From Phoronis australis (Eukaryota > Phoronida > Phoronidae): a DNA stretch of 64,000 nucleotides. Position 1 is the first letter of the stretch. Each line of letters opens with the position of its first letter. The DNA is taken from contig NMRA01000328.1 in assembly GCA_002633005.1 (NCBI GenBank), positions 318,134 through 382,133 of the forward strand. The letters run 5' to 3'. The translations under genes were made by a program, and so were the position numbers. Below the pieces are notes generated by a model. It was not told the DNA's origin, did no database searches, and was given only the letters and a program-made list of their open reading frames with translations. Of this stretch, positions 1 to 12,700 are shown piece after piece.

Positions 1-777
1 AAGTCATTAAAAACATGCGTTAAACCAAGACGGGAACAGCGACACAAGTTGGCATGTCACAATGGACCATGTCTTTTCTTATTTTAATGCTCAGGGTGGT
101 TATGCTTCGTCTACTGTCACGGGGAATCACAGAAAGATCGGCCACGGACATGATATCCTTGTCAAGTACTGCTTTGCTGGTTCTTCTACAGCAAATGAAA
201 TACATTCGACAAGCACTGTCTCAGTGATCAGTACATGCCGACGCGAGTTCCGCACGTGAGTCAAAGGGAACAATTGTGTCTCCTTCAGTAAAGAGCATGA
301 GAATACGAGTGTTTTACCGCCATAGTAAGGCAAGGTCCCGGTTCCACTAAATCTGACTGATTGTCACAGAAAGGTAATCGAGTTGCGCACGTTTTGGAAT
401 CATAATTTCGTGCGACGAACGCTCGCAGAAAAATCCATTGACTTGTCCTGTCGGACAAGCTGCTCGGCTGTGAGCTTGTCCGTACCAACAAATTGGTTGT
501 CCCGGGCAGTCGGACTAACGTTAATGTGGAGCCCTGGTCAGTCTCAAATTTTGGAGGTCAAGACAGACAGAGTTGTTAAAATGAAACACAATTTCTTTCA
601 CAGTTAGAGGTCATTTATATATTCACGTAGTAGTTCTTGAAGCCGTATCCAACTACTACATAACCTGGAACATGATCATAAGTGACTTGAGTTGTTGACC
701 GTAATGAACCGAGTCATTTTCAACAAGAATTATTGTACTGTTTCACATTTCCTGGTACATTACTACGCCCGTTTCAG
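1..777. other. No gene recognised (probably intron of the M13 gene)
   Basis: This stretch lies just before the first visible M13 exon. I looked for the M13 N-terminal landmarks (the CEDFY..ACG..W block) and did not find them. Short open frames are present on both strands but show no family resemblance. Confidence 0.5.
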
Positions 778-3700
778 ATCACTAGGTGGATGGAAGATTA
801 GTTCGACGTCAGGAAGCTGGAATGTCTCTACATTTGACCTTAACAGATTCTTGCAAGAGGTCACTCCGTTCCTTGTGAACGCATTCTTCAGCTGGGGTGT
901 AATGGAAGATGACAAAAATTCCTCCCGTAACATTTTGATGGTGAGTTCTATCTGTTGTTATAACAGCAGGTGACGTCCTGATACAATCTCTTTCCAAAAT
1001 TTCAATTAAAAAGCTGGCTTAACAATGAAAATCGAAAAAGGCTGTACGGTTACTGTCATCAAATGAGTCTTATTATATTCCTCACCATGACAGTATTCTG
1101 TCGCATTATATTCCTCACCATGACAGTATTCTGTCTCATTTTATTCCTCACCATGACAAATATTCTGCAAGGCTTGGAATTTTCTGCGGAAACGCGGATT
1201 TTCGCTTTTTTTTCTTATTCCCTCAGCGCATTTTTGTTATATTTCTGCGGAAAAAATCGGATTTGCCATAAAATTTCCGCATTAAATTGGTTTCTAACCG
1301 CGGCGTTGCTGACGACTCGAAAAGCCGAAATTGCTCTTTATGTTTTGGAGGAACGAAGATCGTAATTGCCGGGGCACCTGGGATTGCGTGGTTCATCAAT
1401 GGCGTTTGCATATGGTATTAATTGCGGTGACAAATAGTGCGATTCTGCAGCCAAAAATGCGTGGAGCTTGGAGCAGACAGAATATTTTGTGGAAAAAGTG
1501 GATAAAATAAACGGTCAATGTGTTCGCAAACAACAAAGGTTTGGGTTTGCACTCTGTAAACGTTCACAGAAGGGCAATACGGCGAGCTTGGCCGAATCGT
1601 GGAGAACCACCTGAAAACGATGAAACACAAAAAAGAAAAACGCTTTCTGAAAGGAAATTCAACCTTAACTGGTAATTCATTGGATTGGAATCGTGGGGTG
1701 TGAGTGATGTGTGAAATTCTTTTGTTTGATCCCATGTGCAAGCCAAGTTGGGCGCTAGGCCCGAGTCCACCGATTTTCAACGTGCCGCTGAAACGGGATA
1801 CAACGACTTTGCCAAAGTGTTATTTTCGTGACAGCAAATGTGTTAAGTTGCTGTTGATTTATTTCAATTTATTTTGACATTTTTCATGTTTTATTTTTGT
1901 TAAGAAGTCTTATTTTGACCGACTCGAGTTTTGCAGTACAAAATAGAAGTGGTCACATGGCAGGTTCTAAATGATCTGATTGGTCCAACCCATTGTTTAC
2001 AAGTTCTACTAGCCTATTTTGGGTGTCCTTGTAGTTATTTTATGTCACATAGTTTGTTCTACACCAGCTTGGCTTATGAGCAATTATCTCCTGTAAGTAC
2101 TGTTTTAAACTAAAAAGTTTGGCCAACTTAGGATTGTGATTGATGTTCTATAATAAATTATGGTATGTTGTTTTTGACTCTCATTTTTTCCATGCTAATC
2201 ATAGTTGGGGTATGAGCCACAGGTTTTCGTCTTGGCTTTTTTCCATTGCGTTGGAATTAAATTTTGGTTGGAATTAAATGTGTATGTATTTCAGGCTTTC
2301 CAGATAATCTCGGTCGATTTTCAAAATTTTTTATAATTTTGTATCGTAATTATAAGAACTTAAAATAATGAAAATAATTTTATAGGTCTCTCTGCAACAA
2401 ATCAAGAATAACCTTCTGTTACTCACACTGCGAATTTTGCATTATTATCTTTATTATTTTATTTTAAAAAAAAAATCTTTTGTTGCATGTAATTGCCTTC
2501 ATTATTGTTGCTGAAATAGATGTCAGGTACTGCTTAAGATGAGTGGATGTCAGGTACTGCTTAAGATGAGTGGATGTCAGGTACTGCTTAAGATGAGTGG
2601 ATGTCAGGTACTGCTTATGATGAGTGGATGTCAGGTACTGCTTAAAGTGAGTGGATGTCAGGTACTGCTTAAAGTGAGTGGATGACAGGTACTGCTTAAA
2701 ATGAGTGTGTTTTGCCAAAACGACACAGTTACTGGACATCTTTTGATAATAGTGTTTACTTTCGATCTCTTGAGGTATGGTTGTTTAGATTGCAATGTGT
2801 TTTTGGGGCAGTAGAAATTTTTCTTTTTTGTCATGGGTCATTCCAAGCCCTGATTCTGTCGCATTATATTCCTCACCATGACATTATTCTGTCTCATTAT
2901 ATTCCTCACCATGACAGTATTCTGTCTCATTATATTCCTCCCCATGACAGTATTCTGTCGCATTATATTCCTCACCATGACAGTATTCTGTCTCATTATA
3001 TTCCTCACCATGACAGTATTCTGTCGCATTATATTCCTTACCATGACAGTATTCATTCTCATTATATTCCTCACCATGACAGTATTCTGTCTCATAATAT
3101 TCCTCACCATGACAGTATTATGTCTCATTATATTCCTCGTCATGACAGTATTCTGTCTCATTATATTTTTCACCTTGACAGTATTCTGTCGCGTTGTATT
3201 CATCACCATGACATTATTCTGTCTCATTATATTCCTCACCATGACAATATTCTGCTGCATTATATTCCTCACCATGACAGTATTCTGTCACATTATATTC
3301 CTCACCATGACAGTATTCTGTCGCATTATATTCCTCACCATGACAGTATTGTGTCTCATTATATTCCTCACCATGACAGTATTCTGTCTCATTATATTCA
3401 TCACCATGACAGAATTCTGTATCATTATATTCCTCACCATGACAGTATTCTGTTTATGTTTCCAATAAGAGCATCATTCAAAACCATCAGTGACTCAAAG
3501 AAAATGCTCCAGATTTTTTTGTGTTAGCCAACCTTAAAATTGCGAATTTGAAGTGCCCATTGTCTATGATTTGAATTGCCTTCTCATTTGACAGTAATTC
3601 TAGGTTGGATGAGTTTGGTAATTGTTTTAAACCCTAAAACGCTTCAGTTTAGAAAAACACTTCAACATTGGCAGGTAAACAGGAAAGTGCAGCTTTAAAT

Positions 3701-6700
3701 ATCAGCCTATAAAAGATTGACTTCTTACTAGCGATGTCTTTCACACAGTTCAATGACATTGTGATGCTTTTCAGGTAATGGAGACATATAAATCACATGG
3801 ATAACTGCGGCAATGGTTGTATGATGGTGCCAAGATAAATAGGTTTTCACACTTTGAAGTCACCTATTGTGTATTTTATTCAATTTTTCAGTTGGATCAG
3901 GGAGGTTTAACATTGAGCAACTGGCCGTGGTATCTGACCAATAAGACCATACAGGACGAAGAGGTATGATTAAGGCTGATTCGTTCATCTGCTTTTGAAG
4001 TTGTATTGAAGTTAGGAAGTTGCGTATGGTCGTACATCATCACTAATATCACCATAATTTGAGGACTTGATTAGTGAAACAATTGAGACTTCTTGATTTC
4101 GGAATTACTAAGCACATCTACCTCTTACTTGATTGCTTAAAGGGATGATTTTATGCGGACTACCGGTGTGTCCCCTAGTGGCAATTTTAGTTTTTTACGT
4201 TTACCTTTGTATCTCAAAAAGTCCTTAACGGATTTTCATGAAATTTGGTATATAGGCACCTACTATTAGTCAGATAACGCTATCCTCCTATTTTCGGATG
4301 GATTCGACATAGTTTGCGCCACCTATTGGCCATTTTTACTGTTTTCGAGTCGTTTTTTTGCTTCCACCCCTTTATCAACCAAACCGCTCAAAGGATGAAT
4401 GTGAAAATTGGCATGTATGTGCTTACTATGAAGAGGATGGTTGAAGATGATTTTCCGATGATTTTGACTACTGTGGCACCTCCTAGTGGCAGTTTTGTTG
4501 TTTTTTTGCGCCTATGGCTGTATCTCCTAAACTGTTTGCAGGCTCTTTACTTAATTTAGCAAGTGTATTTACATGATGTTGACTACGGATGACGACGACT
4601 TTTGGACAGATCTGACTACTGCTGTGCCCCCAAGTGGCAGTTTTAGTTTTTTACGTTTAACTCTGTATCTTCAAAGGTCCTCAACAGATTTCAAAAAATT
4701 TTAAATATAGACATCTATTGGTGTGATGACTCTATCTTCCTGTTTTTGGATGGAATCGAGGTATTTTGCACCACCTAGTGGCCATTTTTTCTGTTTTCAA
4801 ATCTTGCTTTGGCTTCCACTCCTGTATCAACCAATTCATTTGAAAATAAATATTAAATATATATGTTCTCAGTGTGAATACGACCTTTGATGATGGTGAC
4901 TGACTACTGTGGCGCCTCCTAATGGTAGTTTTGTTTTGCGCCCATAGTTGTATCTCCTAAACCCACTGCAGGATCTTTACTAAATTTAGTAAGTGTATTT
5001 ATATGAAGATAACAATAGACGATGACAACTTTCAGGCGGATCCAACGGACACTGTGCCCACTAGTGGCAATTTCGAAGATTCTCCGGTCCTCGTTGCTAT
5101 GGCGGCATCCAGTCCGAGATGCGACAAATTATGATTCGAAAACAGTTATAAATTTTACACGGACATATTTTCATTCGTAGCGGCGTATGGCAAGGACCCA
5201 ACGCTTCCAAATCCCAACGTCCTTAGGGATTGTAAAACAGAGTGTCCGTATTTTTTCTAGCTGTTCGAGCAACGCAGTGTACTACTACGCGGATAAGCCA
5301 CCAGAGCTATCGTAGCGAGCCTCGTTTTGGAACGCGCCTCCTTTCGGCGTGAATAGGGTCTATACCTGAAGTTACCTGAAGTTACCTGTCACAAACAGGA
5401 CTTATTGATGATGTGTTATTCAAATCACCTTGGTGACAGCAGAGCAAGTTATAACTGAAACAATACATTTTGTCCTCTGGGGTCTTCATTATGTTGATCA
5501 AATACAGAAAATGTGTTTACTCAATATCCACAGATTGTGTTTTTTCATGTTTTTATGTTTCTTTTTATGGTTTATTATGTTTTTAATGAATTCGCCTGTC
5601 CAGTAAAGTTTGTTCACAAATTCCTATAAATTGTTTTCTGGGTCATTAAACTGTGTAGTTTTCTGAATGTCCTTTTCTGAACTGTTAAATTTTCTTGTTG
5701 AATAGTTAATCTTGTTCTTCCCCTAAACCTGTTCCACGATCTGCTGAATTTGTTGCGTGTGAAATTTCTGACAGTTTAATTGATCCTTTTTAAGCTTACT
5801 GTTTATCTTCCATGTTCCGTAACTTTCATAATTTTGAATTTTTGTTATGTCACATACTTTTGTGTTAACTGTGCTGTACGTAATTTTGGCTTCTAAATTA
5901 TTTAAAAAATTCCTCAGTTTTGGACAAAAATGCTACTATGCTACCAAAATTCCCATTTTCCTACTTTTAAAAGGCATATATAACGTGCTGCAGTTGTTCA
6001 AAGTTTTGAAAAATGTCATTTGTGACAATACAACTGTGCTAACTACTTGTAAAGATAAAATTTTCTAAAAATTTGGGTTTTTTTTAGAAGTTTAACAAAA
6101 AAGAAATTTTCAGTGTCTGTCACATCGTGTCTTACAATATATATAATTTTTAATTCACTTAAAAACCACTGAACTTAACACATTTGTATTGTTTCAGCAT
6201 CTGGGACCACTGCTGAATTTCATGACCAAGGTGGGTCATCTGTTAGGCGGACCAAGTGATGGCAACGCTACCTACAACCAGTTCCTGAAATTGATCGAGT
6301 TTGAGGTGAAGATAGCTAATGTAAGTTGACATATTTTCACATGAACTTGAAATGTGATTGCCGTGTGATCATTAGAAACAACTCATTCCGGGATACTATG
6401 TACTTTGTATGTGAGCTCCAACAATCCCATATTTTCATTATGTTTCTTTGTGTGGACCAGTGCAATTATCACAATGACATCAATAGTAACTCTTTGAAGA
6501 ATGTGGATAATTGGCCTGTGTATCAGTGTATGCATGTGTGATGCTGGACATATGACATTGGAGAATGCTTAAAAATAATCCCAAGTTGCGTTCATGGATC
6601 ATAGCAAGAAAAGCAAGACTAAATCACGCAAGTGAGAGACGAGTGTTTCGGGAAAATGCTCAGTACCTCCCTAGCGTATCATGGAAAAATGGCAGCCACT

Positions 6701-9700
6701 GGGGTGATTGGCCGGTGATGTTGGAATGTTGCATTATGGGATAGTATTCTTGAATTATGGTATAAAGTACCATGTTTCTATTCCACCTATTCTATAAGTG
6801 AAGATTTATCTCTGCAAGTGCATGATTAATGTATGATAGCACAGATCGATATCTAGTTTCAAAACTTCCTCTCCTATTGGGAGATGTGTGTATTGATGGT
6901 GGTACTTACTGTCTGTGGTGATTCCGGTTTACACCTTGTAGTTGTTATTACTTCAGATTATCAATATGTCTTTAAGACAGCCATGCATTGCTTTTTGTAG
7001 ATAACTACCCCTGGAAATGAAAGACGTGATGAAGAAAAGTTATATCATAAATTGAAGATATCAGAACTGTCTGACTTGACACCAGTGGTAAGGCTTTGAT
7101 GATTTGACAAAATTCTTAGAACAACATTCCCATTCGTGCAAGCACTATAAATTATACCATTGTTTCAAGAAATACTTCTTGGTAATGTCTCACCAATTTC
7201 GGACACAATTTCTTACTTTTTATTCTTTTTACAAAAGTTCTATTTTGCTCATTTATTTGCTGGATGATCACATAACCTAAAAAGTTTTTTTGCAAGCTGC
7301 AATCTTTTGCTTTAATTGTGTTGGTATCTCCACAGTCCATTCAGACATCAACCAATCTCTTCTGACTTTTGTTCTGTTTTCACTATTTTTCAGCTTAATT
7401 GCTTTCAAATTCATTTCCTATTTTCCTGTCTTTCTTTTCACCACAGATCCACTGGCTGGACTTCTTCAATGCTGCCCTCTCCCCAAGTGGCCACCGGGTA
7501 TCTCTGGACACTGATGTTGTCGTTTACGCACCTGAATACCTTCTTGCACTAAATGACCTCCTCAATGTCACCATGCAAACAGAGGAAGGAAATAAGTAAG
7601 TATTTTTTGTTTGTGCATGTTCAAGTAATATGTTGGGCGGTCAGGGTAGTGAGAAACAGAGGTGTTAAGGTTATCTAGGGTTTTTGGGCATGGGTGGGGG
7701 GGGGGTAACTAGTCCCCATAGTGGCTTAGAATTTCATAGATGGTTTTAAATCATAGGTGTTGTTCACTCACAATAGACCTGTTGAAATTGACGTGCAAGG
7801 TCAGTTAAGTTACTTCTTTGTGAACACTGCTCTTAGTCATACAACTGTCCTAACTAAACACAGGTTATTAAAAAGGTTTATGGTCATGGCTGAAAGGGTA
7901 ATTGTTTTATTACTTCCTTTGGGCTCAGAATAGCCCAGACCAGAATAAGACCTTGTCCACAAATCTGTATTTAGCCAAATATTTAGAAAACTAGAATTTT
8001 TATTCTACAAAGCTCTGTAAAAGTAAAAATTTAAGTAAAAAACCTATAGTATTTGATTTTTGACTGCCAATCTGTCATTAATGGATCACATGACCATGTC
8101 TTTTCATGCGGCTACATATGTGTGGGCGCATTTTGCCACCATACCCGTCTAGCATCCGCTGCTGTGTCTCCAAAACCCCTTGGTTCATGGAATTTTCCAA
8201 ACATGTTCCTATCACAGATGGGGCGGCATGAGCCAATTATCAGTTGGTTCTGGATTCTGATGTACCCCTGGTTTCAATTTTAGGTTTTTTACCTCTGTAT
8301 CTTTGAAGTTCCTCAAAATTTAGCAAATAGATATCTATTAAGGTTGTGTAGAACCCTAAAAATATTCCATTTTGGCCAAATTCGGAACATCGTATCTCAG
8401 AAATGTCTGACTGGATTCGCATGAAATTTCAAGTATTATATTTCATGTACTGTTTGGTGTCCGTCTCTCTGTTAGCCAAACCACTCTCAGGATCATTATG
8501 AAAATTTCCATGTGTGTTCCTACTGGGAAGACCACGGCTGACACATTATTTTCAGACAGGTCCAACTACTGTGTCAACCCATAGTGGTACTTTTGGGGTT
8601 TTTTTTGCATATGCGCCTGTATCTCGTAAACCCTCTGCAGGATGTTTGTTACATTTGGCAAGTGTATTTATATGAAAGTGGTTACAGGTGAGAATGACTT
8701 TCAGACAGATCCGATTACTACAGACAATTTTTTTGTTTTTGTGTCTTTGGAGTTCCCTGACAGATTTTCATGAAATTTGGCCAATAGATTTCTATTAAAG
8801 GCGAAGGCAACCTTTTTTCATGTCATTTTGAGCTAAAATAAGGTTGGTTGGTTATCCTAGACATATTTTCCACTTAATTACAGCTTTTCGTAATTTTGTT
8901 AATTACTCGTCCGCTACTCCGGAAGTGACGTTTTAGGAGGCAAGCATTTCGCGCCAATTTCTTTTCATATAGTCTGACTGTGATAGCTGCCGACAAAGTC
9001 ATTGTTCTACCTCGGTTGTGTTAAGTTCCGTCGTCGTTTGCTTTCATTTACTAGTCAGTCAACATGCCACTCTGTTGCTGCGTACCGGGATGTACAAATT
9101 ATCGTCTCACGCGCGCTTTGGGAGTACCTTTGCATGGCTTTCCGATGGATGACACACTTCGCCGTACTTGGCTCGTTCGTGTGAAGAACGCAGCGTTACC
9201 CGTCCACGCAACGTACAAAGCAATCGAGAATTACCGTGTGTGTGGCAAACACTTTCTGCCGTCCGATTACGAAAGGGATGTGTACGATGAACTGATGAAG
9301 GTCCCTGCGAAACAACGCCTGAAGCAGGATACCATTCCGTCTGTGTTGATTNGGGAGTGTGTCGCGGGACACTCTGGCAAGTGGGACAGTTGTTCCTCTG
9401 TCCGTGGTATGCCGGAGGTCCACTTAACCGTGTCCAGTAGTGGCTTGGCCTCGTCGAACTCTGAACAGCACAAGCATTCCATTGAGGTAGGCATAACAAC
9501 GCTCACAGTGCATTTGCACCAAGATGTGTCACCACGTCTGTCCTCAGTAGCCGCCTCGTTTCTCTCAACAGCTGCCTGTGCCTGTGCGTACTCTGCCTCG
9601 TTATACTCGGGCTCAAACATGACCCACTGAATGTCCGTGAAAAAATTCCTCGTCACCACTGCTGTGAACAAGGTCTCCGTCACTCACACTACTGTCTCTG

Positions 9701-12700
9701 TGATACGGGTCACCGAGTCCAGCCATTTTCAGCTTACAACACTCTAAACAATCCCTAAATCCAACGTAGCTGAGTTCTCTACTAACCTATGTTGCCGTAG
9801 AATACTAGCCGATGGAAAGTGGTGGTGACAATTGTTGAAAAACAGCACAAAACAAAAGTAGAACACAACAGATTCGCACAGTAAACTCAACGCAAAACCA
9901 AGTGGCGGGAAACGCTTGCCTCCTAAAACGTCACTTCCGGAGTAGCGGACGAGTAATTAATAAAATTACAAAAAGCTGTAATTAAGTGGAAAATGTGTCT
10001 AGGATAACCAACCAACCTTATTTTAGCTCAAAATGACATGAAAAAAGGTTGCCTTCGCCTTTAAAGAGAGGATATCTCCTTCCCATGGATTTTACCTATT
10101 GTACGTCACCTAGTGGCCATTTTTATTATTTTTAGATTCGGGTTTTTGGGTACACCTTCAGTGGCGGATCTAGGATATCACAAGGGGGGGCCCAACATTT
10201 TGTCTGGCTGTAAGCATTTGCGCAAACCACGATTGTAGATGCGCATAGCACTGAATGGGGGGAGGTCGGGAGGGGGGCAAACCCCCCTGTCGCCCAGGAA
10301 ATTTTTCTGTTTTTTCCTCTAAAAATCAAGCATTTTCCTTGATTTCTGATGTATTATCCAAGAAAAAAAGGCAAAAAATAAAGAAAAAAAAACGGAGAAC
10401 ATGTCACACAGGAAAAACTGCGAGTTCCACAGACTCGAACTCACGATCTGGCTGATAGGACGTGCGTGCTTTACCACTACACCACCACGATTTCACTAAT
10501 AAACTTAAACTAAGAGACCTACTTGTTTATGGTCCACAGCGTTTGCGCGCGAAACCTACTTCTTTTTGTAATGCTTATTACACGTTTTATATTTTGTGCA
10601 ATCGGTTCGTAGCAAATTTGTTGTATTTAAAATAGTCTTCAGATGCCCAAAAGACCAAATCCGTTTTTCGTGTTGGCAATAATGACTTTGCTTTGGAAAT
10701 CGTCTTAAGTTAAGGTTTGACAAAGAGAGAATTAATGAGTTTCTGAGTGATTCACTAAGGCTTCGATTAAAATTCACATCTTACCAGCAGCTTCTGTTTT
10801 TTTCATCGTCACTCAGGTTCCATTTTCTCTAAAAAATGAAGTAAATTTTCTTCATAGCACAGTGGAGCAGACGACGGAAATGGAGTCGTAGTGCGCAGCG
10901 CCACTGCCGGTCGCCTGGGATATCGCGGGAGAGCCTACACGTAGTCATAGTTCGTTACGAATGCGCCGTGTTCCGGATTTGGCACTTGAAATTGGATCTG
11001 AGCCCCCCCCCAAACACTAAAACTGCATACATTTAAATCTTTTTTCATCCGCATAATTTTAATTACCAGGGCAAATTAATAAACTCAACATTTCCCTACG
11101 CTCTTGCTAGCTGTTATATTTTTTTTGCGGCAGCCAAGAAGGGGGGGCCCGGGCCCCCTGGGCCCCCCCCCTAAATCCACCTATGACCTTTCTATTGGCC
11201 AAATTACACTGAAGATCATAATGAAACATGTAGTGTGTGTTTCTTTTGAAAATTGCATGGCTGATAATGACTTTCAGACAGGTCTGTCTGCTGCGGAACC
11301 TTCTATTGAAAATTTTGTTTTCTGCCTGTGATTTAATATCTATCAACTAAGTTGAATCCTTGATGGGTAGTTGTGAAACGTGTATGCATTTGTATTGAAG
11401 TGAGTACAACTCGTGTGGATTTTGGGTCGATTTTGACAACTGTGGAGTCCCCTACTGGCATTTCATTTTCTTTGCCTTGTCCTACTCTTGATGATAGCTA
11501 TGAAGTTCCTTGATGGATGTTCAGTATAGTTTGATAGCTGCCCTTAATTAACACAAACTTCGTTGAAAACACGACTAAACTTTTTGTTTGGAAGCTTGAT
11601 ACTAAGTCGCTCGTCCTCATTCTTGCGAATAGAGTTACATTGGACACGCGGTGTGTTCTCTCTCGCAAGGGTTGTCCATACGTTTGCAGGGGGGTCCATT
11701 CAAGATTGTTTTGTACACCAACATGGCCGAAAAATAACTAGGCAAGAAATAGTAGACAATACGACCATTCGCTATGTTGAAAAGGACACATTTCGGCTAA
11801 AGATTTTGGAATTGCTTTTGATCAGTCACGAAAAACGTGTATTGAATGAGCAGCTCACAGGTGTGTACCATACGCTGACTCTGTTTTGATAGGGTTGCTG
11901 GCTTCCTACCATGTGTTGCATTCACACTTTTTGCTTGTATGCCCCTCTTCCCACTGTCACGTGTATTTCACTGTTTATTTTGCTATGTATATGTTCATTC
12001 CACTTATTGCCTGATGGTGAGATATGCCGTCTCGAAATTTAGCTAGCATTTTAATTTGTTTGTTACGTCTCTCGGTGTTTTGTTATGTAGCTGCACACCT
12101 GAAGAAAGGAGATTGTTCCAACACTATGAGCGACTTAGTATCAAGCTTTCAAACACAAACTTTAGTCGTGTTTTCAACAAAGTTTTATGGATGTCCATGA
12201 AATTTGGCAAGTAAGATACTATCGCGTAGATAAGAGCACAAACCCTGATTCAGAGGAATTTGACCTACATTGTGCCCCCCAAGTGACCTTTTCATTTAGT
12301 GAAATAAATATTATTATCATTGCTATATTTTATTGCCATCATTAATACCAATTCATAACTGTTTGATGTTTAGCACTCTCCATAACTACATGATGTGGAA
12401 AGTTGTACAGAAGTTGGTGCCGTATCTGTCATCCAAATTCCGGGATGCTTTGAAAGAGTTCAAGGACATTCTAGGAGGTACATATCATCTTCATAATCTG
12501 TCCCTCTCTCACAAAATATTCAATTTGTCACCATTAATATTTTCGACTGATGTTTTATAGTGTAATCAATGAATGTTGTTATTTGTGCAGCATTTCAAAT
12601 GTATCGTTTTTTTAACCTTGTGGAAAGTTATCGATGAATCGTTGCTTTACCTTCGTTGTACTGATATTTGTGAAATTGCAGAAATTGCAGACTAACCAAC

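Larger units (their letters stand above)
8799..10060. mobile_element. Kolobok-like DNA transposon, copy 1 (1262 bp, internally deleted)
   Basis: Flanked by TTAA (8795-8798 and 10061-10064). Terminal inverted repeats of about 160 bp begin AGGCGAAGGCAACC and end GGTTGCCTTCGCCT. TTAA targets and THAP-type zinc fingers are known traits of the Kolobok superfamily. Left interior: a THAP frame (+). Right interior: a P2X7-C-terminus-like frame (-). No transposase core is visible, so this is a non-autonomous derivative. Confidence 0.85.

Noticed and set aside
2712-3527. 271-codon open frame (+), with parallel long frames in another + frame and on the - strand, with 11-residue repeats
   Set aside because: All come from the 33-bp satellite, whose unit length is divisible by three, so several frames stay open. 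No start context, splice signals or family resemblance.
9352-9630. Extension of the THAP frame to 188 residues
   Set aside because: Beyond the THAP domain it is antisense to the P2X7-like frame, which has the recognisable motif; probably read-through of a deletion junction.
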